39,962 nucleotides of DNA from Promethearchaeota archaeon (GCA_008080735.1 SHMW01000032.1:1-39962); one strand, 5' to 3'. Counted from the first letter of the stretch, positions 17,110-26,681 are shown. The notes: generated from the letters alone by a model not told the origin. Made by a program: numbers and translations.

Positions 17110-17364
17110 TTATTTTCTTTTTCTAAAATAAAATATGAGATCGTTCTCTTCCTTACTAAAATCGATAATTTCAGTATCCGTTCGTTTTGCCCACCGTTTA
17201 AAATCCTCCTCTGCGGCGGGATCATCTGCCATCACCTTAAAACATTGGCCGATCTCCAACTCTTCAGAAACATTTCGGACTTCAAACAACGGTTCGGGAC
17301 AAAATAACCCTCGTGTGTCCAATTCCACATCAAAAGTAGGTTCTTCAGGTTTTTCTTCACTCAT
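17110..17364 (-). CDS. TusA-family sulfur carrier, copy 1
   Basis: An 84-residue TusA/SirA-like protein. The sulfur-carrying C-P-E-P motif is in L-F-C-P-E-P-L, near the start of the first helix after the strand FDVELDTRG. The ending is an F-Y-F-R-K strand. A perfect AAGGAGG Shine-Dalgarno site precedes the ATG. It is nearly identical in layout to the second copy at 17692-17946. As first gene of the unit with DsrE-like, IscS-like and IscU-like proteins, it probably carries persulfide sulfur for cluster or thio-cofactor synthesis. That assignment comes from family and context. Confidence 0.9.
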   Translation of the reverse strand: MSEEKPEEPTFDVELDTRGLFCPEPLFEVRNVSEELEIGQCFKVMADDPAAEEDFKRWAKRTDTEIIDFSKEENDLIFYFRKRK

Positions 17365-17430
17365 AGTATAAACCTCCTTACTATTGTTTCGCTGATAGTA
17401 TAATACTTGAGTGAAATCAAAAATCTACTT

Positions 17431-17440
17431 ATTATAAATT
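17431..17440 (-). promoter_or_regulatory. Likely TATA box of the TusA-DsrE-IscS-IscU operon
   Basis: Read on the minus strand, AATTTATAAT lies about 67-76 bases upstream of the copy 1 start codon. Transcription would begin some 25 bases after it, giving a leader of about 40 bases. The rest of the gap up to 17691 is AT-rich and holds no gene that I can see. Confidence 0.4.
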
Positions 17441-17691
17441 CAATGAAATTGACCATTTCACTAGTTATTTATAAGGTAGTTCCAACAAATCGCTTATAGT
17501 ACATAAACTATTAATAAAGATCTCAAACTTTTTAGAAAAAAACTCTGTCAATTTTAATTGGATAATATTCTACATTCTATGGTTTATCTATTTAGATGTG
17601 AAATATCTCCCTTCAGATAACCAATCAGAAAAAAATTAATTCATTTATAGATCAAGACTTACTTCGAAAAAGAAAGGATATACAAGTCAAT

Positions 17692-17946
17692 CTACTTGTC
17701 CTTTCGAAAGTAGAATACTAACTCGCTATCCCCTTGGTTAAAATCGACGATCTCAGTACCCGTTTCCTGTGCCCATTCTCGAAACTCTCTTTCAGCGGCA
17801 GGATCATCTGTCATCACTTTGAAACATTGTCCAATTTCCAAATCTGCTGATTCATCTTTAACCTTAAGTAAGGGTTCCGGACAAAATAATCCGCGGGTAT
17901 CGACCTCAACATCGAATCGCTCTTTTTCAGATGGGTTTTTCTTCAT
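17692..17946 (-). CDS. TusA-family sulfur carrier, copy 2
   Basis: An 84-residue paralogue of copy 1. It has the same C-P-E-P motif in G-L-F-C-P-E-P-L, the same I-G-Q-C-F-K-V-M block and a closely similar Asp-Asp-Pro-Ala-Ala-Glu segment. The ATG at 17946 follows a GGAGGG site; the longer frame upstream lacks one and reads like non-coding sequence. It lies 327 bases upstream of copy 1 on the same strand, likely as its own transcript. The close similarity suggests a fairly recent local duplication, with possible division of labour between sulfur acceptors. Confidence 0.9.
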   Translation of the reverse strand: MKKNPSEKERFDVEVDTRGLFCPEPLLKVKDESADLEIGQCFKVMTDDPAAEREFREWAQETGTEIVDFNQGDSELVFYFRKDK

Positions 17947-18153
17947 GACTATTCCCTCCGTTCCAAATTTATTTTGAATACTATTATTAATATCTAATTT
18001 GGAAATGAAAAATATATGCATTATAAAATAAGCAATTAAAATGCGAATTCCACACACGAATTAAGTAATCTGGACTTCTCGATTATAAATTATAATCTCA
18101 TTTTAATAATCTTGAATGAAAATGAAAAAAGTAAAAATAAAGAATAGGATAGT

Positions 18154-18786
18154 TTAGTTTTCAGCTAACGCTTTAATATGTTTGACACCCTCGACTGCGT
18201 CTTCGGCAAAATCATCCGCTCCAAGTTCTTTAGCAAGATCCTCATTAAGCGGTGCCCCACCAACGATTAACTTCACTTGATCACGCAATCCCGCATTTTT
18301 TAATGCTTTGTCCACTATTTTTATTTGTTCGACAGTCATCGTAAGCAATGAACTTAACGCGACTATGCTGGCTCCCGTTTCTTTAACTTTCTCAACAATC
18401 TTGGTCTCATCCACATCCATCCCTAAATCGTGGATCTCAAATCCAGAACTTAACAGCAGAGAACCTAAAATATTTTTGCCGATATCGTGGTTATCCCCCT
18501 TCACGGTCGCAAGGATAATCTTTGTCTTTTCTTGGGATTGATCCGCATCTGCTAATGCGGGTTGGAGCACTTCAAAAGCCTCTTTCATTGTCTCTCCCGC
18601 GAGGACTAACTCGGTTAGGTAATATTCTTTCTCTTCATAGCGCCTTCCCACCTCGTCCATGCCCTTGGTTAAGGCGTTAAGCACCTCAAAGGGGTCTTTG
18701 TCCTCACCTAATGCTTCTCTGACCGCTTCTTGAATATCGTCGACCTCTAGCTCTATTATCAATTCAGTTAATTTTTCAAATTCCAT
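18154..18786 (-). CDS. Corrinoid (B12-binding) methyltransferase protein
   Basis: A 210-residue corrinoid protein of the MtbC/MttC/MtaC type. Residues 1-85 are the helical cap domain. The B12-binding Rossmann domain follows, with the lower-ligand signature D98-N-H100-D-I-G103. Then come A-L-S-S-L-L-T-M-T and the V-G-G-A-P-L phosphate loop. In the family it shuttles a methyl group between a substrate-specific methyltransferase and a second methyltransferase feeding tetrahydropterin/folate or coenzyme M. Unusually, no methyltransferase gene is beside it. CdhE, another corrinoid protein, is 18 kb away. The substrate is therefore unknown. Confidence 0.9.
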   Translation of the reverse strand: MEFEKLTELIIELEVDDIQEAVREALGEDKDPFEVLNALTKGMDEVGRRYEEKEYYLTELVLAGETMKEAFEVLQPALADADQSQEKTKIILATVKGDNHDIGKNILGSLLLSSGFEIHDLGMDVDETKIVEKVKETGASIVALSSLLTMTVEQIKIVDKALKNAGLRDQVKLIVGGAPLNEDLAKELGADDFAEDAVEGVKHIKALAEN

Positions 18787-19371
18787 ATATTACACAAACT
18801 CTTCTCGATATTATAAATTATTTTCAACTAATTTAGTATTAAACTTTATTATATCTAAATTTTCGCAAAATCTTCTCTGATAAGGAGGTGCCTATTGAAG
18901 CTATGTTTTGTGAATATAATCTTTTTAGATATATATATCTGTCAAATGCTTTTTCTTTCTAATTAGGCTTATTCAAATAGTTTGTCGATACACTGGGGGA
19001 AATAACCAATGAGTTTATATGTGAATAGAAAAAGAAAGAGAAAGAGAATTCGCAAAATCGCAAAAACTTTAAACAAGTTTTGGGATAAAAATTTAGTAAT
19101 ACCATTTAATTAGGCATTTAATTAGGAAATTCCCTCATCTCTAAGATATTTACGAGGTATGTTTAGGGGATATTTATTTTATTGCAATTTCGCAGTGAAT
19201 TCTCTCTGAATTATAAATAAGTAGATGATCCTTAAAAACCTTATCATCATTTTTATAAAAAAAAGGATAAAATGCTATTGGACGAAATGAGTTCAATAAA
19301 AATCTATTTATATTCGAAGAGATTACATAATTAGAAAAGTAGATTACATTTCACATAATTAAAAAGAAACT
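18787..19371. other. 585-base gap with two possible mini-genes and a promoter for the ABC exporter
   Basis: No normal-sized gene is visible. Two items stand out. An ideal AAGGAGGTG site (18883-18890) stands before a 23-codon TTG frame (18895-18966) of hydrophobic character. A 34-codon ATG frame (19009-19113) encodes a very basic N-terminus (RKRKRKRIRK) and is preceded by GGGGGA. An imperfect palindrome, GATGAT ... ATCATC (19224-19248), followed by T-rich sequence could act as a terminator. A TATA-like TTTATATT near 19307 probably drives the ABC genes. Neither mini-frame has independent support. Confidence 0.35.
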
Positions 19372-20136
19372 ATGTCAGATTCCATTGATAAAGAAAAGAC
19401 TCAAGGAGAAACCGAGAATGAGCGTTCAACCGCACGAATAGATACGAAAATTCTCATTAAGCTCCAGAACGTCGTGAAGGATTTTGAAATTGGGGAATTT
19501 ATCGTCCGCGCGATCGATAATATAAATCTTGAAATTCAGGAAGGTGAGTTTCTCGTAATTAAAGGCCCATCGGGTGCCGGGAAAACTACCTTGCTCAACT
19601 TAATCGGAGGGTTGGACACGCCCACTAAAGGAGATATCTACTCGTTTGGAGTGCTCATCTCAGATATGAACCAAGAATCTTTGACCATCTTTCGTCTGAT
19701 GAATTCTGGATTTGTATTTCAGAACTATAATTTAATAAGTACCCTAACTGCCGAGGAAAACGTAATGTTTCCAATTAGCTTGGTGGGAGAGAGCTTATCT
19801 GAACAGAGGAGCATCGCGATTAGCTTACTAAAAAAAGTAGGGCTTGCCGAGCGGCGCGAACATCTTCCCTTTCAACTTTCGGCGGGAGAACAACAGCGGG
19901 TTGCAATAGCCAGAGCTCTTGCCAATAATCCACCAATTATCTTAGCTGACGAGCCTACTGCAAATTTAGACAAGACCACGAGCGCGTTCATCCGAGATCT
20001 TTTTGATGAGATAAAAGAGATGGGAAAAACCATCATCATAGCAACTCATGATAAATATTTATTGGAGTTGGCTGACCGGATCATCGACTTCCAAGACGGT
20101 AAAATCACAAACGAGACACACCAATCCGAAAATTAG
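19372..20136 (+). CDS. ABC transporter ATP-binding protein (LolD/MacB-like)
   Basis: A 254-residue ATPase subunit. Walker A is G65-P-S-G-A-G-K-T-T, the Q-loop glutamine is Q116, the signature is L-S-A-G-E-Q (168-173, Ala in place of the usual first Gly), Walker B is I-I-L-A-D-E-P-T and the switch histidine is H225. A 30-residue polar N-terminal extension precedes the domain. Members of this subfamily pair with FtsX-like permeases to move lipids or peptides, or to do mechanical work at the membrane, and not to import nutrients. The permease gene follows 49 bases downstream. Confidence 0.94.
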   Translation: MSDSIDKEKTQGETENERSTARIDTKILIKLQNVVKDFEIGEFIVRAIDNINLEIQEGEFLVIKGPSGAGKTTLLNLIGGLDTPTKGDIYSFGVLISDMNQESLTIFRLMNSGFVFQNYNLISTLTAEENVMFPISLVGESLSEQRSIAISLLKKVGLAERREHLPFQLSAGEQQRVAIARALANNPPIILADEPTANLDKTTSAFIRDLFDEIKEMGKTIIIATHDKYLLELADRIIDFQDGKITNETHQSEN

Positions 20137-20185
20137 ATTTTAATTACAAATTACATAGAAGGATAACTAAACTCCGGAAAAGAAT

Positions 20186-22105
20186 ATGTCGTTTGATTTC
20201 GCACTAAAGGATTTTTATAGGAAGAGACGTCAAAACTTCCCCTATATGCTTACAATTGCTCTTACGATTGCTGTCACGATTTTCCTTATTTATTTTACTA
20301 ATGCCCTAGACCTCAACTATTTTATAACACAAGAGAATAATTACACAAATCCTTATTTCTTCTCTGGGAGCATTAATATAGTGTTTAGTCAATTTAATAC
20401 GATTCTGATAGTCTTGATATTCGCCTTGGCAGTTGTTATGGTCACAATCATTTGCTCATCATTTATCGTTAGTAAAAAACGAGATATCACTATCATGAAA
20501 GCATTAGGGACTCTTCCAGAAAAATTATACAGTTTCTATTTGCTGGAAGCATTTATCATCTTTCTCTTAGGATTTTTCTTTGGGTGGCTTATTGGAATTA
20601 TCGGGTACGGAATTTTTAGTATAATTTATTCTACGGTTTTTATTCAAATAACCTTCCAAATTGAGGTCATTTTTTCGATTATGTTATTTATTCTCTGTAC
20701 TTTCGCATCCTTAGGTTTACCGGGACTTCAGCTAAGGAAATATGGTAGGGCAAATGTGATCAAAAGCTTTTCGAAAGAGCTTCCCTCGGATTTTAATGCC
20801 GTAGATCAGTTAAAATTGGTACCAAAATGGCTTTCTGCATTTGGATTGAATTTAAAATATGCGATTTTGAATCTTGTGCGGAAGAAAAGTAAATTCAAGC
20901 GGTTTTTTGCCGTGTTTTTTACAATCTCCCTCATATTATTTACAATAGGTTTGGGAGCATTAGTCCTTCACACCTCATCCTCCACGTGGATTGAGAAAGC
21001 ACAGGGGGATGAGATAATAATCATAGGACACAAGGATGTGGTAAGCAATTACTCATCGATGTATCAGATGTTTGCCGATCCATCGGTCTTTGTAAATGAG
21101 CAGAGTGTAAATTTTACACGCTCTGAGTATCTGTTTAATTTTAGCCAAATCTCACAAATTGCCTCAATTGAGGAGGTACAGCGCATAGATCAGAGGATTG
21201 TTGACTTTTCGATGGTAAAGGAGCTCATCACCTATAAACCTATAGATGTAGGGCAATATGTTCAAATCGGTGATGGTACCATCGGGAAATTTCCAATAAT
21301 TGGACTAAATTCGAGCGATCTTATCCAAGAATTTGAAATTGAGGGAAAGTTATTCAATAGCAGTAATCCAGTTGAAAAAAATGTTACTATTGGCGATGGA
21401 CTTGCATATAACTTTTTCGAGCTGGCCTTTGATCAAGAACTTGAATTTATTGATTCTGGCGAGCGATTCTCCGTTTCGGGAATAGTTATCGACAGTTTCT
21501 ATTCGGGGTATGCGGTCTATGTAGATATTAAAAAATATTGGTCAATACTCAATTTTACCAACAATGAGATTAATCTGATTCAACTCCAGATAGCCCCAAA
21601 TAGCTACGACCAAGTTAAGAATCAATTAGAATCGAATATTAGCATCTATTTGGGACCAGATTTTACTCATATTCGATTAGAGGCGGATTTTGAAAAGAAC
21701 TTGGCGTTTTTAGATTATTTATCCTCATATTCCGTGTTTCTGATTATTTTAACATCAATAGTATCAATATTTTCATTATATCATTTCCAGAAGGGTGATC
21801 TCTCTGAGAAATTAAAGGATTTCTTGATCATGCGGGCTATCGGTTCAAAATTAACAAACATAGGTAAGATCCTTTTCTTTGAAGGCTTTTTTATTTTGGT
21901 TCCATCAGTCCTCGCCAGTTTAGCAGGAGGGATGATAATCAATACGGTCTTTCTCTTTGAAAGAATAGCGCTTCCTGCCATAGGTATCCCATTCTTATTA
22001 GCGGGAATCGTAATTGGGGCTTTACTGATCTTAAATTTAGTAGTGCTAATTCCAATCTTAAAAAGAATAAACAAGTCTTCTCTTCGAGAATTGAAAATAT
22101 TTTAA
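20186..22105 (+). CDS. FtsX-like ABC permease
   Basis: A 639-residue membrane subunit partnering the upstream ATPase. About eight membrane segments are visible. The N-terminal block has helices near 18-38, 67-90, 112-145 and 155-180. A central helix lies near 245-265, after which comes a 230-residue external beta-rich domain (270-500). The last three helices (505-530, 555-590, 600-625) form the FtsX module, ending L-R-E-L-K-I-F. The layout with two FtsX-like blocks and one large external domain matches archaeal MacB-type permeases. The substrate is unknown. Confidence 0.9.
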   Translation: MSFDFALKDFYRKRRQNFPYMLTIALTIAVTIFLIYFTNALDLNYFITQENNYTNPYFFSGSINIVFSQFNTILIVLIFALAVVMVTIICSSFIVSKKRDITIMKALGTLPEKLYSFYLLEAFIIFLLGFFFGWLIGIIGYGIFSIIYSTVFIQITFQIEVIFSIMLFILCTFASLGLPGLQLRKYGRANVIKSFSKELPSDFNAVDQLKLVPKWLSAFGLNLKYAILNLVRKKSKFKRFFAVFFTISLILFTIGLGALVLHTSSSTWIEKAQGDEIIIIGHKDVVSNYSSMYQMFADPSVFVNEQSVNFTRSEYLFNFSQISQIASIEEVQRIDQRIVDFSMVKELITYKPIDVGQYVQIGDGTIGKFPIIGLNSSDLIQEFEIEGKLFNSSNPVEKNVTIGDGLAYNFFELAFDQELEFIDSGERFSVSGIVIDSFYSGYAVYVDIKKYWSILNFTNNEINLIQLQIAPNSYDQVKNQLESNISIYLGPDFTHIRLEADFEKNLAFLDYLSSYSVFLIILTSIVSIFSLYHFQKGDLSEKLKDFLIMRAIGSKLTNIGKILFFEGFFILVPSVLASLAGGMIINTVFLFERIALPAIGIPFLLAGIVIGALLILNLVVLIPILKRINKSSLRELKIF

Positions 22106-22152
22106 AAATATTTCCACATTACTGAATCTTAAATACTATTATGAGGTAAAGT

Positions 22153-23076
22153 ATGAATGATGAGAAATATCGAATTTTAATCGACTGCGACCCCGGCTTA
22201 GGGAAGAAAGGAGCGGATGTGGATGACGGTCTAGCCCTATTTATAATATTAAATAATCCAGAACGCTTCCAAGTGGAGGGAATCACCACTGTGTTTGGAA
22301 ATACACGTCTTACTAAAGGTTTTAGATTATTAGAAGAATATTTGGACATGAAAGGTGCGATGAATATTCCCCACCATAAAGGAGCAAAAAGCGCAGCAGA
22401 TTTGGGGGTCTCTACTGAAGCTAGTAACTTTTTAGTGGATATGGTTAAGAAAAATCCCGGAGAGATTATATTAATAAGTTTAGGACCCTTAACCAACATT
22501 GCAACAGCTTTACATACATATCCCGAATTTCTTAACAATGTAAAAGAATATGTCTTTATGGGGGGTGTGATAAATCCGGTTGATGCCTTTAGCAAGAAAT
22601 TTACGTTTGGTGATGAGCTATTTGTGAAAAACGAATTTAATTTTAACCAAGACCCTCAAGCTACCAAAACGGTAATTGAAGCTCAATCCCAAACTCCGAG
22701 AGTGGGATTTGGTTTAGACATTTGCTGCCAAGCCGTATTCAAAAAAGAACATCTAGACCGAATTAAAAATGCCAAAAACCCACTTACCGAATACATTTTA
22801 GAAGATCTAGAATATTGGTTAAACCTCTGGGAGCATAACAAAAGCAAAGGGTTTTTCCCATTTGATACATTTGTACCTCTCTATTTAATGAATCGGGAAT
22901 TATTCTCATTTAATAATTACTATCTTAGGGTGGACACAGAACAAGTACCGGGTATGCTCATAAAAACACAAAAAGAAAGTGGATTATACTATCCCGTGAA
23001 TTTTTGTATGGGATTTTCCACCGATTCTGGCCCAGAAATATTTATGGAGAAACTCCTTTCAAATCTCTTAAAATGA
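22153..23076 (+). CDS. Inosine/uridine-preferring nucleoside hydrolase family protein
   Basis: A 307-residue enzyme of the family that splits the N-glycosidic bond of nucleosides. The calcium-binding N-terminal motif is split: D11-C-D13-P-G then an inserted L-G-K-K-G-A-D-V before D24-D25-G. Most relatives read DTDPGIDDA without a gap. Other motifs are present: L-I-S-L-G-P-L-T-N-I-A, F-M-G-G, N-E-F-N-F-N-Q-D-P and F-P-F-D-T-F-V-P-L, where the usual His before the late Asp is Phe. The base or sugar specificity is therefore uncertain. A GAGGT Shine-Dalgarno site supports the start. It follows the ABC genes by 47 bases. Confidence 0.85.
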   Translation: MNDEKYRILIDCDPGLGKKGADVDDGLALFIILNNPERFQVEGITTVFGNTRLTKGFRLLEEYLDMKGAMNIPHHKGAKSAADLGVSTEASNFLVDMVKKNPGEIILISLGPLTNIATALHTYPEFLNNVKEYVFMGGVINPVDAFSKKFTFGDELFVKNEFNFNQDPQATKTVIEAQSQTPRVGFGLDICCQAVFKKEHLDRIKNAKNPLTEYILEDLEYWLNLWEHNKSKGFFPFDTFVPLYLMNRELFSFNNYYLRVDTEQVPGMLIKTQKESGLYYPVNFCMGFSTDSGPEIFMEKLLSNLLK

Positions 23077-23096
23077 AGAGCCAATGATTCGCGTAT

Positions 23097-25694
23097 TTAT
23101 AATTTAATCTCTACAGAAAATTTCACATTTTTCTCTATCTTTATTTTATTTGGTAATGGATATACCCTTTCTGTACCATCTGCTGTTTGATGGATTATCT
23201 TTTTAATCATCAAATCTGATCTAAATGATTTAATTACAGTAAATTTGATTTCGTTGGATGATTGATCGTATTCCATTAGAAGCCAAAAATCAGGAAAAAA
23301 CAATGGGATGCTCATTTTTTCTATTCTGGGGATAAATCGAGGGGAAATTATTAAGTGATCTTCGAATCCGTTATAGGAGGCACCTGTCAATGCATTTAAA
23401 ACCGCCCACATAACTGGATGCGTCATATATATATGTCCTTTTTGACCCCAATGGTCTAAGTCCCAAGGAAATCCTTCATAATAACCTTTTTCCCAGATTT
23501 TCTTAATAATTTCAAGACCTTCTTCAACTCTATTGAGATATATTGCTTCAAAAGCTTGGTATGCTAATGTCTGCCAAGGATTATTCACATGGAATTTTTT
23601 CTTTAATATTACCCTTACGGGAATCTCATTTCCTTCTATATCCGCTTCCCTATAAATTAATGGGCGGGTTCTTTTATCCCCGATAATAGAAATGTCATGG
23701 GAATTTACTAATGCTTTTGATTGCCATTCACTATGAGAGTATGCTTTATTGTAATCGACCACGGGACCTAATCCACAGAATCTACTAATCCAATCTCCGG
23801 CAAGAGCACTGGTAAAAACTGTATAACCGCGTTCGCATGTTTTAAAGAATCCTTCGGGCGTATTTTCACCACCCTGGGGAATCCATAAACGATCTTGATA
23901 AGATTGATTGGTGGCCCTATATTGCTTTTTATAATTGGTGATAAAGTTCTTTAGATCCTCAACTTTTTTGGGATCTTCTTTTTCCATCACATTTTTTAAA
24001 AGCTCTGCAAGATATATCGCCATCCTAAGCGTTGCAAGATGAAGTACGGCAGTATATATGAAGCATGGCTGGTATTTTTTATAATCATAGGTTGTTATGC
24101 CCTCTGGAACATCATTCACCAGTGTTTCATCAAGATAATTCATCATATCGGGAATTTTTTGCCAAACTCGTTTTAGTAGATCTATATCCCATGATTGTAT
24201 TATATGCTTTCCGATCTGGAGGATAAATGATTGCGGAAGATCTACCCAATGGCTTGTCCGATTAAAAAACTTGATCGGTTCTCCATAGGGAATATCTTTC
24301 GTGCCTAGTGCGATATCCGCATGTCCATTTCCGTGGGGAACTTTTCCGTTTTTAGTTAATTTAAAAAATCCAATAAGTTCATTTTTATCTAATGAAGGAA
24401 AGAGCATATAGGAATAGGGATGGGACGCAAGACGTTGGTCAATCGTTCCAGTTAACGCTCCAAATGGCCAATCCCACGGAACCCCTTCCATCATATAGAA
24501 TTCTCCTTCTCTTGTGAGTGCGGTATTAATTAACATAGAATCTGTAGAGTTTAATATATAGGTTTTTAACCAATTCGGCAGAGTAGATTTTTCAATCAGA
24601 TCCACGATTTCTCTGGAGCGGATCTCAAGTCGGTTCCTTTCCGTAACTACATACTGTATCATCTGCTCTGGGCTTGAAAAATGCTGAAGATAATAATGCC
24701 CATAATCTTTTCCGTTATGAATACCTAACAATTTTCTAAGGCGCTGCTTTTTCTCAATAATATAATAAGGGGTCCACCATAATACATAGAAATTAATTGT
24801 CATTTTTTCTTTTGGTTGCAGTTCAAACTTGATGGCAAACGCACCTGCATTTCCAGAAGATTCGGTAGAACGTAGAATTCCATTTTGCGTAAAATGCTCC
24901 CAAAAATCTATGGATTGCTTTTTTGAATCCCAAGAGGGACACGTGCTCAAAATTGATTCGTTAAACTTGCTAAAATCAGAAAAGATGAAATATTGACCGA
25001 TTACGCGTTTTCTTGGATTATTTGATTTATAATTTTGTGTAGTACCAAATCGAACACCAATAAGATTATCAAATTTAAAATTATCCCCATAATTCCCTTT
25101 AATAGATGTATAGCTTACAGGACCACTCAACGGAAGGAGGTATTTACTACATCCACTGCCACCGATGCCCAAGATATTTTCAAATGAGAATAAAATGGAG
25201 CTTTCTACAGAATACTGATTCCGGTTATTAATTTCCATCTTAAAAAATGCGACGGGTAGAGAGGAATCCTTCACGTTATGAGGTATTAAAGATGTAAACC
25301 CCGTAAGTTTAAGTTGAATTGGAAGATCTTCGTCGGTATAATTCAAATCAAAAATTGGGATCCTGCCTCGAAATTCAGTGTGTTGAATTGACTCAACGTT
25401 AGAAAATTCTTCTCCACCTTGATACCCTCTTCGGAGTATTTTGGCCACTTTCCTGCCATTTGCTTTTGTCCATACAGCAAAAAAAGTGCCTTTCGGATAT
25501 TCCGCCTCAGCAATACTTTTGAACCAATTATGATTTGTACGGAATTTTCCGAACCCTCCGTTTGTAAAAATAGAAAATCCACCCGTTCCAATACCTCCTA
25601 AAGGAAATCCTCGAGAAGTACAGTAGTCGTGGATAGTTCCGTTTTCCTCATCATAATCCACATTTATATCAAATTTTTGACTATTCTCATTCAT
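23097..25694 (-). CDS. GH116-like beta-glucosidase (GBA2-type)
   Basis: An 865-residue glycosidase related to GH116 (bile acid beta-glucosidase GBA2). The N-terminal domain has the family hallmark G-F-P-L-G-G-I-G-T-G-G-F and the following N-G-G-F-G-K-F-R-T. The (alpha/alpha)6 catalytic domain begins at about residue 350. Within it are Y-M-M-E-G-V-P-W-D-W-P-F-G, Y-M-L-F-P-S-L, and the G-I-T-T-Y-D-Y block that aligns with the acid/base aspartate region, followed by C-F-I-Y-T-A-V-L-H-L-A-T. There is no signal peptide, so it acts inside the cell. It likely trims beta-glucosides or beta-xylosides. It is the last gene of a minus-strand run with an aldolase and a sugar kinase. Confidence 0.82.
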   Translation of the reverse strand: MNENSQKFDINVDYDEENGTIHDYCTSRGFPLGGIGTGGFSIFTNGGFGKFRTNHNWFKSIAEAEYPKGTFFAVWTKANGRKVAKILRRGYQGGEEFSNVESIQHTEFRGRIPIFDLNYTDEDLPIQLKLTGFTSLIPHNVKDSSLPVAFFKMEINNRNQYSVESSILFSFENILGIGGSGCSKYLLPLSGPVSYTSIKGNYGDNFKFDNLIGVRFGTTQNYKSNNPRKRVIGQYFIFSDFSKFNESILSTCPSWDSKKQSIDFWEHFTQNGILRSTESSGNAGAFAIKFELQPKEKMTINFYVLWWTPYYIIEKKQRLRKLLGIHNGKDYGHYYLQHFSSPEQMIQYVVTERNRLEIRSREIVDLIEKSTLPNWLKTYILNSTDSMLINTALTREGEFYMMEGVPWDWPFGALTGTIDQRLASHPYSYMLFPSLDKNELIGFFKLTKNGKVPHGNGHADIALGTKDIPYGEPIKFFNRTSHWVDLPQSFILQIGKHIIQSWDIDLLKRVWQKIPDMMNYLDETLVNDVPEGITTYDYKKYQPCFIYTAVLHLATLRMAIYLAELLKNVMEKEDPKKVEDLKNFITNYKKQYRATNQSYQDRLWIPQGGENTPEGFFKTCERGYTVFTSALAGDWISRFCGLGPVVDYNKAYSHSEWQSKALVNSHDISIIGDKRTRPLIYREADIEGNEIPVRVILKKKFHVNNPWQTLAYQAFEAIYLNRVEEGLEIIKKIWEKGYYEGFPWDLDHWGQKGHIYMTHPVMWAVLNALTGASYNGFEDHLIISPRFIPRIEKMSIPLFFPDFWLLMEYDQSSNEIKFTVIKSFRSDLMIKKIIHQTADGTERVYPLPNKIKIEKNVKFSVEIKL

Positions 25695-25814
25695 TTTATT
25701 CCATTTAAATAATTTTTATGGTAACGTTAAATTATGGATATCTAAAATAAATATTTAATTAAAAAAAAGCCTAAAGGAATCTATTTTAAGATAAAATAAA
25801 GTAGTAAATCATTT

Positions 25815-26681
25815 TTAGAAAATCATATTATTGCTTCCAAAAACTCTAATTTTTTCCTTGACATTCTCCTTATATGTTTTATAAACTACGGGATCAATAT
25901 CTTGATAATAAACTTCTCCATTGATATTATTTAATTTTTGTTTTACTGCTTCGGCGACTGCGTTTGATGTACGCGAGAAAAAATTGATTTTTGAAATCCC
26001 GTTCTTTATGGCTTTTTTAAAATCGTTATCTGATACTCCCGAGCCTCCGTGAAGTACCAAGGGAACCTCAGAAAGTCTATTAATCTCTTGCAATAAATCA
26101 AAATCCAATTTGGGTTTTTCTAAACAAATTCCATGAGCGGTTCCAATCGAGATTGCGAGCGCATCGACATGTGTTTCTTCTATAAAACTTACCGCCTCTT
26201 CGGGATTTGTGTAGATAAGATCATCTTCAATCTGTGCATCTCCGTCTGGATTGCCCTCCTCCATAGCGACATGCCCAATCTCAGCTTCTACAGAGATTCC
26301 TAAAGCATGGGCAATTTTACAAATTTCCCTTGTATTTTGTACATTTTTTTCATAGGAAAGAGAAGAACCATCATACATTATTCCTGAAGCCCCATATCTC
26401 AAAGCAGAAATGACTGAGGAAAAACTTTTTCCGTGGTCCAGATGTACAGTTACGGGAACTTTCGCCTTTTTCGCTATTTTTACCATTAGTGGAAAAATAA
26501 TATCAAAAGAAATTCGGTCAGAATGTGCGTCACCGAACGCTAAAATAACGGGGGATTTCTCTTCTTCTGCCGCATCAATTACAGCTTTTATCATTTGAAT
26601 GCTTAAGACATTAAAATTACCAACAGCATATTTCTGTTCTCTGGCAGGCTCTAAAATCTCCTTTAAGCTTACTAACGTCAT
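25815..26681 (-). CDS. Class II fructose/tagatose bisphosphate aldolase family protein
   Basis: A 288-residue zinc aldolase. Key blocks are V-P-V-T-V-H-L-D-H-G-K (catalytic Asp and Zn-binding His), G-A-S-G-I-M-Y-D-G-S, S-V-E-A-E-I-G-H-V-A (Zn site and following loop), A-I-S-I-G-T-A-H-G and the phosphate-binding V-L-H-G-G-S-G-V. C-terminal K-I-N-F-F-S-R-T is close to the usual K-I-N-[IV]-x-T block. Archaea rarely use class II aldolase for central glycolysis. A sugar-catabolic role with the neighbouring kinase is therefore more likely, converting a sugar phosphate made after glycoside cleavage. Fructose and tagatose substrates cannot be told apart here. Confidence 0.87.
   Translation of the reverse strand: MTLVSLKEILEPAREQKYAVGNFNVLSIQMIKAVIDAAEEEKSPVILAFGDAHSDRISFDIIFPLMVKIAKKAKVPVTVHLDHGKSFSSVISALRYGASGIMYDGSSLSYEKNVQNTREICKIAHALGISVEAEIGHVAMEEGNPDGDAQIEDDLIYTNPEEAVSFIEETHVDALAISIGTAHGICLEKPKLDFDLLQEINRLSEVPLVLHGGSGVSDNDFKKAIKNGISKINFFSRTSNAVAEAVKQKLNNINGEVYYQDIDPVVYKTYKENVKEKIRVFGSNNMIF

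Noticed and set aside
17097..17225. A longer N-terminal extension of the DsrE-like protein
   Set aside because: A perfect AAGGAGG site precedes the internal ATG at 17096. The upstream part overlaps the TusA gene and does not look like protein.
17947..18057. A longer N-terminal extension of TusA copy 2
   Set aside because: The copy 1 paralogue starts at the equivalent internal ATG, which has its own GGAGGG site. The extension is AT-rich and non-conserved in appearance.
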